Positions 15,675 through 22,774 of a stretch of 24,452 nt of DNA are shown here, piece after piece. Source of the DNA: a bacterium. GTDB taxonomy: Bacteria > Armatimonadota > HRBIN16. Each line of letters opens with the position of its first letter. Position 1 is the first letter of the stretch. The stretch spans positions 1 through 24,452 of the forward strand of contig JANWXG010000007.1 of the NCBI GenBank assembly GCA_025057335.1. The letters are read 5' to 3'. A model generated the notes under the pieces. The model saw only the letters and a list, made by a program, of their open reading frames with translations. It ran no database searches and was not told the DNA's origin. A program made the position numbers and the translations under genes.

Positions 15675-15791
15675 TGGTCGCGACGGAGCGCGACCCTCCA
15701 GTGGCACGGGCATCCTGCGCGTGGGTCATGGGCGAGACGCCCATGCTACAGTGGTCGCGACGGAGCGCGACCCTCCAGTGGCACGGGCATC
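15675..15791. repeat. Direct repeat of 40 bp (period 77) carrying hairpins
   Basis: 15675-15714 and 15752-15791 are identical over 40 bases. Each copy contains the stem GGTCGCG-ACGGAG-CGCGACC followed by CTCCA. Between them lies a second hairpin, ATGGGCG-AGA-CGCCCAT, at 15728-15744. The first motif recurs with a swapped base pair at 21950-21974, marking an interspersed family. Confidence 0.85.
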
Positions 15792-15878
15792 TTGCGCATG
15801 CCCTCAGGGCGGACGCCTGCGAGGGGGTGAAGGCTCATGTTTGGCAAAGTGCCACTGTCTGCGGAGCATGCTATGGTT

Positions 15879-15907
15879 GGTGATTCAGTCCATCACCTTA
15901 CTTTTTT
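15879..15907 (+). terminator. Possible intrinsic terminator before the 69-aa gene
   Basis: GGTGAT (15879-15884) pairs with ATCACC (15892-15897) around a 7-nt loop and is followed by TTACTTTTTT. The stem is short. It would end readthrough from the substrate-binding-protein transcript and repeat region, just before a fresh promoter. Confidence 0.55.
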
Positions 15908-15927
15908 CAAACCCCCTCCCTTCTCAC

Positions 15928-15956
15928 TTGACTTTTCCAGCAAAGTTTGTTACAAT
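15928..15956 (+). promoter_or_regulatory. Sigma-70 promoter of the 69-aa gene
   Basis: TTGACT (15928-15933) and TACAAT (15951-15956) are spaced by 17 bases, ten of twelve consensus positions. Transcription would start near 15963, leaving a leader of about 157 bases before the ATG at 16120. Confidence 0.8.
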
Positions 15957-15963
15957 ACCGCAT

Positions 15964-16119
15964 GAACGGGAAAAAAGGTTTCTGTTTTGTTTCCGTGTTC
16001 TTTTCCGGTTCGCGATGAAAGGGGCTGACTGCAGGACGAAACCTGGGAACAGTCATGCAGCGTGTTCCCAGCGAGAGGTCATGCTGCATCGTGACCTGAT
16101 TGGAGGGGGGATATCAGCC
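15964..16119 (+). promoter_or_regulatory. Structured leader with kissing-loop potential (candidate cis-regulatory RNA)
   Basis: The leader can form four helices. An imperfect 5' hairpin pairs 15964-15973 with 15990-16000. P1 pairs GGCTGA (16023-16028) with TCAGCC (16114-16119), ending at the base before the start codon. P2 is a 9-bp stem, CTGGGAACA (16043-16051) with 16063-16071. P3 is a 6-bp stem, AGGTCA (16076-16081) with TGACCT (16092-16097). The P2 loop ATGCAGC (16055-16061) is exactly complementary to the P3 loop GCTGCAT (16083-16089). The ribosome site GGAGGGGGG (16102-16110) sits between P3 and the 3' strand of P1. This layout is like a riboswitch aptamer, but I recognise no known class. 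Confidence 0.5.
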
Positions 16120-16329
16120 ATGTGGCAGCGACCGGAGAACGACCAGTTTGCAGAGGAGCTCTTCCTTGCGGGAGAGCGCGTTGCTCCAGGCGTGTACAGG
16201 CAGGTAGGGAGTGACAAAGTGATTCGGTTGGAGAAAGAAGACGTGCTGCCTGCGAGCTGCGACGGACACGTCGCGTGCTATGTGCGTATCCAGAACCTGT
16301 GGTCACAGATTCAGGCGATGCGGACGTAG
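16120..16329 (+). CDS. 69-aa protein of unknown function
   Basis: The product MWQRPENDQFAEELFL... ends IQNLWSQIQAMRT. The middle, GERVAPGVYRQVG...DVLPASCDGHVACYVRI, has a PG-x-Y and LP spacing seen in several very short bacterial proteins, some with zinc ribbons. Here only two cysteines are present and they are not paired as CxxC, so zinc binding is unlikely. No signal peptide or membrane span is visible. I chose ATG 16120 because a strong GGAGGGGGG lies upstream (spacing about nine to eleven, a little long) and the sequence before it is a structured leader and repeats. The frame stays open to 15544, but that part does not look like protein. It has its own promoter and a terminator hairpin on the far side. 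I do not recognise the family. Confidence 0.65.
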   Translation: MWQRPENDQFAEELFLAGERVAPGVYRQVGSDKVIRLEKEDVLPASCDGHVACYVRIQNLWSQIQAMRT

Positions 16330-16349
16330 GAAGGCTTTACACTCGGTTG

Positions 16350-16377
16350 GAGCCGACGGCAAGGGTGCCGTCGGCTC
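16350..16377. terminator. Hairpin terminator between the convergent 69-aa gene and accA
   Basis: GAGCCGACGGCA (16350-16361) pairs perfectly with TGCCGTCGGCTC (16366-16377) around AGGG, a 12-bp GC-rich stem. It lies between the stops of the two converging genes (16329 and 16383), so it probably serves both directions, although neither side has a strong T-run. Confidence 0.75.
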
Positions 16378-16382
16378 TTGTG

Positions 16383-17345
16383 CTACTCTATAGCAAGGCG
16401 CCACATCCCCAAACGGCGGTATCTCTCGTAGCGGCTCTCGCGCAGTTTGCTCACAGAGAGCTTCTGCAGGGGCGGAAGGTGTCGGAGCAACGCCTCCTTC
16501 ACGATGTGCGCGGCGCGCAAAGGGTCTCGGTGCGCCCCGCCGAGCGGTTCCTCGATCACCTCGTCTACCACGCCGAACCGCAGGGCGTCGTGCGCGGTTA
16601 GTTTCAGCGCTTCTGCTGCTTCAGGAGCACGCTTCGGGTCGCGCCAGATGATGGCGGCGCACCCTTCGGGAGGAATAACCGAGTAGATGGCGTACTCCTG
16701 CATCAGCACCCTGTCGGCAACCGCGATGCCCAGCGCGCCGCCACTTCCCCCCTCGCCGATAATCACCGAGACGATGGGCACCTTCAGCAGAATCATCTCG
16801 CGCAAGTTGCGTGCGATGGCTTCGCTGATACCGCGCCCTTCCGACTCCACCCCCGGGTCGGCGGCGGGGGTATCCACGAAGGTAACCACCGGACGCCCGA
16901 ACTTTTCCGCCAGCTGCATTAGCCGAAGCGCCTTGCGGTAGCCCTCAGGCTTCGCCATACCGAAGTTGCGCTTCTGACGCTCTTTCAAGTCACGCCCCTT
17001 CTGCTGCCCGATGACCATCACGGGCTTCTCCTCCAGCCACGCCATCCCGCCCACGATGGCGCCGTCGTCGCCGAACTGGCGGTCACCGTGCAGCTCTACG
17101 AAGTCGTCGAAGATGGCGCGAATGTAGTCCAGTGTGTAGGGACGCTGTGGGTGACGCGCCAGCAACGTGCGGTCCCACGGGGTCAGGTTGCGGAAAATCT
17201 CGCGCAGCAGCCGTTCGCGGTCTCGCTCGAGCGCGGCAATCTCCTCGCTCTTGTCGATGCCCTGTTCCGCTGTGAGGCGCTTGAGCGCCTCGATGTTGGC
17301 GTCCAGCTCGGCGATCGGTTTCTCGAAGTCCAGAACGGTTCGCAC
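16383..17345 (-). CDS. accA: Acetyl-CoA carboxylase carboxyltransferase subunit alpha
   Basis: The 320-aa product matches full-length AccA. It has an N-terminal coiled helix (LDFEKPIAELDANIEAL), then RPYTLDYIRAIFDDFVELHGDRQFGDD (69-94), GQQKGRD, FGMAKPEGYRKALRLM, the turn TPAADPGVESEGRGISEAIA (159-178), and the crotonase-fold oxyanion glycines GEGGSGGALG (197-206). With AccD it forms the carboxyltransferase that moves the carboxyl from carboxybiotin to acetyl-CoA, giving malonyl-CoA for fatty acid synthesis. It starts five bases after the accD stop and so is the second gene of an accDA operon. accB and accC are not in the window. Confidence 0.97.
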   Translation of the reverse strand: MRTVLDFEKPIAELDANIEALKRLTAEQGIDKSEEIAALERDRERLLREIFRNLTPWDRTLLARHPQRPYTLDYIRAIFDDFVELHGDRQFGDDGAIVGGMAWLEEKPVMVIGQQKGRDLKERQKRNFGMAKPEGYRKALRLMQLAEKFGRPVVTFVDTPAADPGVESEGRGISEAIARNLREMILLKVPIVSVIIGEGGSGGALGIAVADRVLMQEYAIYSVIPPEGCAAIIWRDPKRAPEAAEALKLTAHDALRFGVVDEVIEEPLGGAHRDPLRAAHIVKEALLRHLPPLQKLSVSKLRESRYERYRRLGMWRLAIE

Positions 17346-17350
17346 CTCGT

Positions 17351-18184
17351 CTATCCCCCCACGAAGAAGCGCAATACCTTGTGCAGAGTGTACTTCAGCT
17401 CCTTGCGCGGCACAATCAGGTCCACCATGCCGTGTTCCAGCTGAAACTCAGCGGTCTGGAAGTTAGGTGGCGGCTTGACCACCTGCGCTTGTTGCGCCAC
17501 GCGCTGCCCGGCAAAGCCAACCAGCGCTCCCGGCTCGGCGATGACCACGTCGCCTACCGAGGCGTAGCTGGCGAGCACGCCTGCCATCGTCGGGTCGGTC
17601 AGCACGCTGACGTAGGGCACTGCCGCTTCGTGGAGCCTAGCAGCAGCGGCGCAGGTTTTCGCCATCTGCATTAGCGAGAGCAATCCCTCCTGCATCCGCG
17701 CGCCGCCCGAAGTAGAGCAGATGACTATCGGCAGGCGTTGCTCCAGGGCATGCTCCATTGCACGCGCTACCTTCTCGCCGACCGCGCTGCCCATACTGCC
17801 GCCCATGAAGGCGAAGTCCATCACCGCCAGCACGATGGGAATGCCCGATAGCGTACAGGTACCGCTGACTATCGCCTCTGGCAGCCCCGAATTCGACCTG
17901 CCCTTCTGCAGCTTGTCAGCATATTCGGGGAAGCCCAGAGGGTCATCAGAGACAATCTCCGCGTCGCGCTCCACAAAGGTATCGGGGTCTGCCAGCAGGG
18001 CGATGCGCTCGCGCGCCGAGAGGCGATGGTGGTGTCCACAGCGCGGGCACACCTTCAGGTTCCTCTCGAAGTCCCGGGCGAACAGTATCTGCTGACAGCC
18101 GTTACACTTGACCCATGCGTCGTTCATCTCTTCCAGCACGACCTTCTGCGCGGCGTTCTGCCTGCCGAACCATCCCTTCCGCAT
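17351..18184 (-). CDS. accD: Acetyl-CoA carboxylase carboxyltransferase subunit beta
   Basis: The 277-aa product has the N-terminal zinc ribbon of AccD: C27-x2-C30 (CNGC) and C46-x2-C49 (CPRC). It continues with the crotonase-like fold: VLAVMDFAFMGGSMGSAVGEK, ICSTSGGARMQEGLLSLMQMAKT, SVLTDPTMAGVLASYA and ALVGFAGQRV. It pairs with AccA to form the alpha2-beta2 carboxyltransferase. I start it at ATG 18184 behind GGAGGAGGG. The frame extends to 18244 but that part has no family similarity. It is divergent from pheA across only 89 bp, so the two promoters must share that space; no clear hexamers are visible. Confidence 0.96.
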   Translation of the reverse strand: MRKGWFGRQNAAQKVVLEEMNDAWVKCNGCQQILFARDFERNLKVCPRCGHHHRLSARERIALLADPDTFVERDAEIVSDDPLGFPEYADKLQKGRSNSGLPEAIVSGTCTLSGIPIVLAVMDFAFMGGSMGSAVGEKVARAMEHALEQRLPIVICSTSGGARMQEGLLSLMQMAKTCAAAARLHEAAVPYVSVLTDPTMAGVLASYASVGDVVIAEPGALVGFAGQRVAQQAQVVKPPPNFQTAEFQLEHGMVDLIVPRKELKYTLHKVLRFFVGG

Positions 18185-18273
18185 TTTCCCTCCTCCCGCA
18201 CGGGCAGGATTCGCCAGACGGCAAACCGAAATCTGCCTCCGCACGATGCCGTCAGGACTGAGGTGATGCGTTC

Positions 18274-19335
18274 GTGACTCTGCACGACCTCCGTAAAGAG
18301 ATTGACCAGATAGACGAGCAAATCCTGCACCTGCTCAACCGGCGCGCGGAGCTGGCGCAGCAGATTGGCAAGATGAAGGCGCGTTCGCGCACACAGTTCT
18401 TCACGCCCGAACGCGAGCAGCAGATTTACCGTCGCCTCGCCCAGCTAAACCAGGGACCGCTCTCCCAGCAGCAGTTGCGCGCTATCTTCCGCGAGATTAT
18501 CTCCGCCGCGCGCGCTATGGAAAAGCCCCTCGTCATCGCCTACTGGGGACCGCCGGGCACTTTCAGCCACCAGGCAGGCGTGAGCAAGTTCGGCAATAGC
18601 AGTGAGTTCGTGCCTGTGGACTCTATTCAGGATGTCTTCCACGAGGTAGAGCGCTCCAGTGCGGACTATGGCGTCGTGCCTGTGGAGAACTCCACCGCTG
18701 GCGTCATCCCCGAGACGCTAGACCAGTTTATGAACACCAACCTCAAAATCTGCTCGGAAGTGTACGTGCCGATCAGCTACTACCTGGTCTCGCTGAACAC
18801 ACTGGAGAACGTGAAGCGCGTGTACACAGGCGCACAGCCCCGGGAGCAGTGCAAAGGCTGGCTGCGTCAGCATCTGCCAGGCGTAGAGGTCATAGAGGTC
18901 TCCACGACCGCACGCGCGGCGGAGATGGCGAAGGCAGACCCCGACTCGGCGGCGATTACCAACTTGCTGTCCGCGCAGATGTACGACGTGCCGATTATCT
19001 GTGAGCATCTGGAGGACAACCCGCACAACCGCACTCGCTTCCTCGTCATCGGCTACAACGAGCCCGAACCGACAGGTAAGGACAAGACCTCCGTGATGTT
19101 CTCGGTGCACAACCGTCCGGGCGCGCTCTTCCGCGCGATGGCAGCGTTTGAGATGTACAGCGTGAACATGACCATGATCGAGAGCCGACCGACCAAGCTG
19201 GTGCCAGGAGAGTATATCTTTTACGTGGACGTGCAGGGGCATATCAAGGACGCTCCCGTCGCCAAAGCGCTAGCGGCGCTGCGCGAACGGAGCCTGTTCG
19301 TCACGGTGTTGGGTTCGTACCCGGAGGCAGAGTAG
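18274..19335 (+). CDS. pheA: Bifunctional chorismate mutase / prephenate dehydratase (P-protein)
   Basis: The 353-aa product has three parts. An AroQ-type chorismate mutase lies at 1-83 (LRKEIDQIDEQILHLLNRRAELAQQIG). A prephenate dehydratase lies at 86-262, with GPPGTFSHQA, VVPVENSTAGVIPETLD and the essential TRF at 254-256. A C-terminal ACT domain (272-350) has GALF (283-286) and ESRP (303-306), which bind phenylalanine for feedback inhibition. Together they take chorismate to phenylpyruvate. The order mutase-dehydratase-ACT is that of E. coli PheA. The start is GTG 18274 with GAGGTGAT at 18260-18267. It uses the same precursor, chorismate, as the pabBC genes upstream in the window. Confidence 0.96.
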   Translation: MTLHDLRKEIDQIDEQILHLLNRRAELAQQIGKMKARSRTQFFTPEREQQIYRRLAQLNQGPLSQQQLRAIFREIISAARAMEKPLVIAYWGPPGTFSHQAGVSKFGNSSEFVPVDSIQDVFHEVERSSADYGVVPVENSTAGVIPETLDQFMNTNLKICSEVYVPISYYLVSLNTLENVKRVYTGAQPREQCKGWLRQHLPGVEVIEVSTTARAAEMAKADPDSAAITNLLSAQMYDVPIICEHLEDNPHNRTRFLVIGYNEPEPTGKDKTSVMFSVHNRPGALFRAMAAFEMYSVNMTMIESRPTKLVPGEYIFYVDVQGHIKDAPVAKALAALRERSLFVTVLGSYPEAE

Positions 19336-19453
19336 CGAGCGGAGCCGAATACGTTTGTGTTGCGCACTTCAGGGCACCACGGAAGGTAAAGCCTTCTTCT
19401 CTAGTTCCACGCCGTACGGTTTTTTTGTGCCTCCCCTTGCAAAAAGCAGGATT

Positions 19454-19470
19454 CTGGCACGATTCTTGCA
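19454..19470 (+). promoter_or_regulatory. Sigma-54 (-24/-12) promoter upstream of the cold-shock gene
   Basis: CTGGCACG (19454-19461), ATTC, TTGCA (19466-19470) match every fixed position of the RpoN consensus YTGGCACG-N4-TTGCW, with the invariant GG and GC exactly ten bases apart. Transcription would start near 19481, about 117 bases before the ATG. No convincing sigma-70 pair was found in the same interval. Confidence 0.65.
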
Positions 19471-19498
19471 GTAAATACAGGGTAGCAAAGGAAGTGTT

Positions 19499-19512
19499 GC
19501 GGCGGATGCCGC
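19499..19512 (+). promoter_or_regulatory. GC hairpin in the cold-shock gene leader
   Basis: GCGGC-GGAT-GCCGC (19499-19512) forms a 5-bp GC stem, followed within four bases by TTTT (19516-19519). It lies early in the inferred leader. It may be a weak attenuator or part of a temperature-responsive leader. Confidence 0.35.
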
Positions 19513-19597
19513 GCGTTTTGCCCGTGTTCGCCGCCCGCGCCGTGTAGGTTCAGGGAAGCGTAGCACCGGGCGAGGTACGAGACAGGAGGAAGTAGCA

Positions 19598-19801
19598 ATG
19601 CACACCGGAACCGTCAAGTGGTTTAATGACGCCAAGGGCTACGGCTTCATTAAACCCGATGACAGCGACAAGGACGTGTTCGTGCACTACACAGCGATTC
19701 AGATGCGCGGGCACAAGACCCTGACAGAAGGGCAGCGCGTGCAGTTTGAAATCGTGGAGGGCGCGAAAGGTCCGCAAGCTGCTAACGTCGTTGCGCTGTA
19801 G
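19598..19801 (+). CDS. Cold-shock domain protein (CspA family)
   Basis: The 67-aa product is one complete cold-shock domain: GTVKWFNDAKGYGFIKPDD with RNP1 KGYGFI at 13-18, RNP2 VFVHY at 27-31, and GQRVQFEIVEGAKGPQAANV toward the end. Such proteins bind single-stranded RNA or DNA and keep mRNA unfolded, as chaperones or antiterminators. AGGAGG lies before the ATG with good spacing. It is monocistronic, with a sigma-54-type promoter upstream and a strong terminator downstream. The leader of about 120 bases is GC-rich and can fold. Confidence 0.97.
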   Translation: MHTGTVKWFNDAKGYGFIKPDDSDKDVFVHYTAIQMRGHKTLTEGQRVQFEIVEGAKGPQAANVVAL

Positions 19802-19823
19802 GCGTCACTCATCTCCGAACACG

Positions 19824-19853
19824 AAGCGCCGGTCTTGTGACCGGCGCTTTATC
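19824..19853 (+). terminator. Intrinsic terminator of the cold-shock gene
   Basis: AAGCGCCGGTC (19824-19834) pairs perfectly with GACCGGCGCTT (19839-19849) around TTGT, an 11-bp stem followed by TTAT. It lies 22 bases after the stop codon. Confidence 0.85.
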
Positions 19854-20011
19854 GCCAGCGAGGGGGCAGAAACCTGCAACGGCAACTGCTCTGCCGAGGC
19901 TGATACTTCAGCCCATCAGTTGGCGAGGCTAACCGTGGAACGGGGCAGTGCTCTGCACTCGTGTAACAATCGCTATACCATCATCCTTGCGCTTATCCGT
20001 TTGGGGGAGCA

Positions 20012-21922
20012 ATGGGACGCCTCACGAAATGCTCGCCTCGGCTGTTTCTGCCCCAAACAGGACTACAGCGGCAGGGCTTGTGGAGAGGGATGGTATGGAG
20101 GCAGCCTAAGATAGGCGAGTTCGCGACCTTCTCTCCAGATGGCTCCTGGTTTGCTGTGTATGCTGGGTTCCGCACGCTGGCGATTTTCCGTACAGCGGAC
20201 GGCAAGCTGCTACGCTTCCTTGGTGAAGAAGTAGGCATATCCTTGCCTGCTGCTTGCTCTCCCGACGGCAAATTGCTGGCAACGGGCGGAACAGCGAAGC
20301 GCCTCCTCCTGTGGCGTGTGGAAGAGGGCACACTCGCGGGCATGGTGACTGCACCTGCCTCTGACCTATATTACCTGCGCTTCTCCCCTGATGGAAGCAC
20401 AGTAGTCTCTTGTCACGACTGGGGTCACCTCTGTCTGTGGGAGGTGCAGCCGCCTCGCCTGCGATGGGAAGTAGACCTTCCTCTCGGCAAACAGATTTGC
20501 CCAGCTTTCTCCTCTAGCGGTGACCAGCTTATCGTGGGCGGTCAGGGCGGATATGTGCTTCTCCGAGTTCGGGATGGCGCTATTCTCAAGAAGGTGGACA
20601 TCACAACTACCGAGATGAAATGGAACCGGGAAATCCTCTCCTCCTACTCGAAGAAGCTGCTACAGGTAGAAACGTACGAAGCTCAGCTGGAGAGCGTTTC
20701 CTCCGATGGTAGGCGCGTTGCGGGAAGTATCTACCGGCTCAATGTGGTCGGAGTGTGGGACACTCGCAACAAACGGCAGATAGTAAGCCTCCCTCTTTCA
20801 CCCAACGACCCGCTACACCTCTTGGCTTTGTCTCCAGACGGGAAAGTGCTGGCTCTGTTTTCCTCCGAGGTCGTGCAGCTACGTTCAGTTCCTCGAGGGA
20901 GCCTGAGATGCACTATCCGTCCGTCCGATCAGCGCATCCACTCTCTCCACTTCAGTCCAGACGGGAAGGTACTGGCGCTCTCGGGAGATGACGTGCTCAG
21001 CCTGTGGCGCGTGGAGGACGGTAGCAAAATGTATAGTATACAGGGGATGACGGAAACAGCAGTAGCCCTTTCTCCCAACGCGCAGATAGTGGCAACGGGC
21101 GAGGAAGGTTGCTATATCAGCCTCTGGAAAATCGCTGATGGTACTCTGCTGCGGAGATGGTGGGAGGGTACCCATCACGATGGAATGTACGCTCCCCCGC
21201 GCATTGAAAGCATCAGTTTCTCACCAGACGGTAGCCGGCTTGCCGTGCTGACAAGTCAGGGGCAGCTCAGCCTGTGGCGAGTGCGGGACGCGCGCCTGTT
21301 GCGACGATGGAAAGGAGTGGAGGGAGGATTCGGTGGCTCACTGTGCTTCAGTCCAGATGGCAAATACCTGGCGGCGGTGGGGGGGATGGACGATTGCTCG
21401 GTATGGCTCTGGAACGCCTGGACAGGCGATCTGGTGAAGCGCCTGAGCGGGCACGAGAAGGGGCGCACCAATTGGCTTTACGCCATACGCTTTTCGCCCG
21501 ATGGAAAAATCCTTGCTGCCGTGGACGGAGAAACCACTGCCAACTTGTGGGATGTGCGTACAGGGCGCCTGTTACGTGAAATCCGAGGAGGTCACTGGGC
21601 GAGCACCATCGCCTTTTCGCCCGACGGCATGCTGCTTGCGGTTCCCGGCCGTGACGACATTAAGCTGTGGCGCGTGCGCGATGGGCAGTTAGTACGCTGT
21701 CTGCAAGGTGGTCGCATGGCGGAGGAGGTCCAGGACCTAACGTTCTCCCCCGACGGGGCAATGCTCGCTGCTGCACACCAGAACGCTGGGATACTAGTAT
21801 GGCGCGTTCGGGATGGAACCTTGCTGCGCACGCTGCCTCCGACAGGCGAGAGAGTGTGCTTCTTGCCTGATAGCAAGCGCCTGGTGACAGGGGGCGGCGT
21901 TGTCGCCCTGTGGCGGTTGTAG
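20012..21922 (+). CDS. WD40 / beta-propeller repeat protein with 14 blades
   Basis: The 636-aa product consists almost entirely of about 14 WD40-like units. Each is anchored on an F-SPDG turn (for example FSPDGSWF, CSPDGKLL, LSPDGKVL, FSPDGKYL, FSPDGAML) and ends in LWRV-DG or a variant (LWRVRDGQL, VWRVRDGTL, final VVALWRL). Fourteen blades would make two seven-bladed propellers. There is no signal peptide, membrane span, kinase or protease domain, so it is probably a cytoplasmic scaffold, though its partner is unknown. ATG 20012 is preferred because GGGGGAG precedes it. ATG 20090 (MVWRQPKIG) has a ribosome site with no spacing, although the first 26 residues do not look like a blade. Codon choice is a little less GC-rich than that of its neighbours. 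Confidence 0.87.
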   Translation: MGRLTKCSPRLFLPQTGLQRQGLWRGMVWRQPKIGEFATFSPDGSWFAVYAGFRTLAIFRTADGKLLRFLGEEVGISLPAACSPDGKLLATGGTAKRLLLWRVEEGTLAGMVTAPASDLYYLRFSPDGSTVVSCHDWGHLCLWEVQPPRLRWEVDLPLGKQICPAFSSSGDQLIVGGQGGYVLLRVRDGAILKKVDITTTEMKWNREILSSYSKKLLQVETYEAQLESVSSDGRRVAGSIYRLNVVGVWDTRNKRQIVSLPLSPNDPLHLLALSPDGKVLALFSSEVVQLRSVPRGSLRCTIRPSDQRIHSLHFSPDGKVLALSGDDVLSLWRVEDGSKMYSIQGMTETAVALSPNAQIVATGEEGCYISLWKIADGTLLRRWWEGTHHDGMYAPPRIESISFSPDGSRLAVLTSQGQLSLWRVRDARLLRRWKGVEGGFGGSLCFSPDGKYLAAVGGMDDCSVWLWNAWTGDLVKRLSGHEKGRTNWLYAIRFSPDGKILAAVDGETTANLWDVRTGRLLREIRGGHWASTIAFSPDGMLLAVPGRDDIKLWRVRDGQLVRCLQGGRMAEEVQDLTFSPDGAMLAAAHQNAGILVWRVRDGTLLRTLPPTGERVCFLPDSKRLVTGGGVVALWRL

Positions 21923-21949
21923 ATAGTGACAGGGCACAGACCTGATAGA

Positions 21950-21974
21950 GGACGCGACGGAGCGCGTCCCTCCA
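21950..21974. repeat. Third copy of the hairpin repeat family
   Basis: GGACGCG (21950-21956), ACGGAG, CGCGTCC (21963-21969), then CTCCA. It is the motif of 15676-15700 and 15753-15777 with the third stem pair changed from T-A to A-T on both sides. A degenerate relative (GGACGTGGCGGAGGGCGTC) begins at 22028. It sits between the convergent WD40 and PH-like genes. Confidence 0.75.
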
Positions 21975-22111
21975 AAAGGGCGGAATCTTGCGGGCACGTG
22001 CAGGGCATCGTCTAGCGCTTTGCGTGAGGACGTGGCGGAGGGCGTCGTGCGGAGGAGCGCCTTCGCTGCGGCATGGCGAGAAGCGCGATACCAGGTGCGA
22101 AAACTCCTGAC

Positions 22112-22615
22112 CTACCCCATCACTTCCCGAATGGCTTTCTCCAGTTCCTCCGCCTGCTGCGAGCCAATCAACAGCGTGCGCCCGTTGGTGAACTCCAGCT
22201 CCACGCCCCAGTTGCCTGACACGTTATACGCCTTGCCCCGCGCACCGTAGCGAATGCCCCAGCCGCCATACTCTAGCAGCGGGTTGTACTGACGCGCCCG
22301 CACCGAGCGCACCTGCTCCAGGGGAATCCGTACCCACTTCCAGTGGAAGGGCACAAAGCGCACATACAACCCGTCATGCCGCACGACAGTAATCAGACGC
22401 ATCGAGGCGAAGAGAGCGGGCAGCACCACCCCTGCCCCCAACCACAGCAACCACACCGCCCACTCAGGCATCTCCTCCCCAGGCAGTGGGCGACGCAAGA
22501 TAGCGTATCTCCACCACACATACCACGCGGGTGAAACGGCTGATAGCAAGAGCAGCCAGAACCACCACTGCGAAAACCGCTGTTCCTCCCGAAAAAGGGC
22601 AAACTGCTCGTCCAT
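22112..22615 (-). CDS. Small membrane protein with PH-like domain (possibly DUF6141)
   Basis: The 167-aa product starts MDEQFALFREEQRFSQWW and has two hydrophobic helices: WFWLLLLSAVSPAWYVWW and AVWLLWLGAGVVLPALFA. A soluble beta-rich domain follows, with ITVVRHDGLYVRFVPFH, WVRIPLEQVRSVRARQYNP, GWGIRYG, GWGVELEFTNGRTLLIGSQQAEELEKAI. The last part is typical of bacterial PH-like domains, with a strand-strand-helix finish. The FREEQRF start and overall layout fit what I recall of DUF6141, of unknown function. I start it at ATG 22615 because the upstream frame (to 22741) overlaps the acyl-CoA ligase promoter region and lacks family features. It is divergent from the ligase gene. Confidence 0.75.
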   Translation of the reverse strand: MDEQFALFREEQRFSQWWFWLLLLSAVSPAWYVWWRYAILRRPLPGEEMPEWAVWLLWLGAGVVLPALFASMRLITVVRHDGLYVRFVPFHWKWVRIPLEQVRSVRARQYNPLLEYGGWGIRYGARGKAYNVSGNWGVELEFTNGRTLLIGSQQAEELEKAIREVMG

Positions 22616-22774
22616 CCCTCTGCTCCCTCCCGCAAGAGACCTTTTCCCCCTTGCCAAGAGAATCATAACATATCCATCCGAGCTATGAGGAGATTTCCCC
22701 GACTCCTGACGCGCTCTCTGCGGCGCAGGAAAGGCTCCCATGTCAGGCGAATTCCAGAACGAGGAGGTGTGGCA

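Noticed and set aside
16021..16055. Hammerhead-ribozyme-like words (CTGA followed by GGACGAAAC) in the leader
   Set aside because: The core CTGANGA is not met (CTGACTG), there are too few bases for stem II, and stems I and III cannot be drawn.
15544..16119. Long plus-strand reading frame extending upstream of the 69-aa gene
   Set aside because: It runs through dispersed repeats, a terminator-like hairpin, a promoter and a structured leader; the translation has no protein-like character.
19373..19431. Possible terminator after pheA with a T7 run at 19420-19426
   Set aside because: The nearest palindrome (CCGTACGG) has no room for a loop, and the alternative GGCAC/GTGCC stem would bury the T-run, so no credible intrinsic terminator could be drawn.
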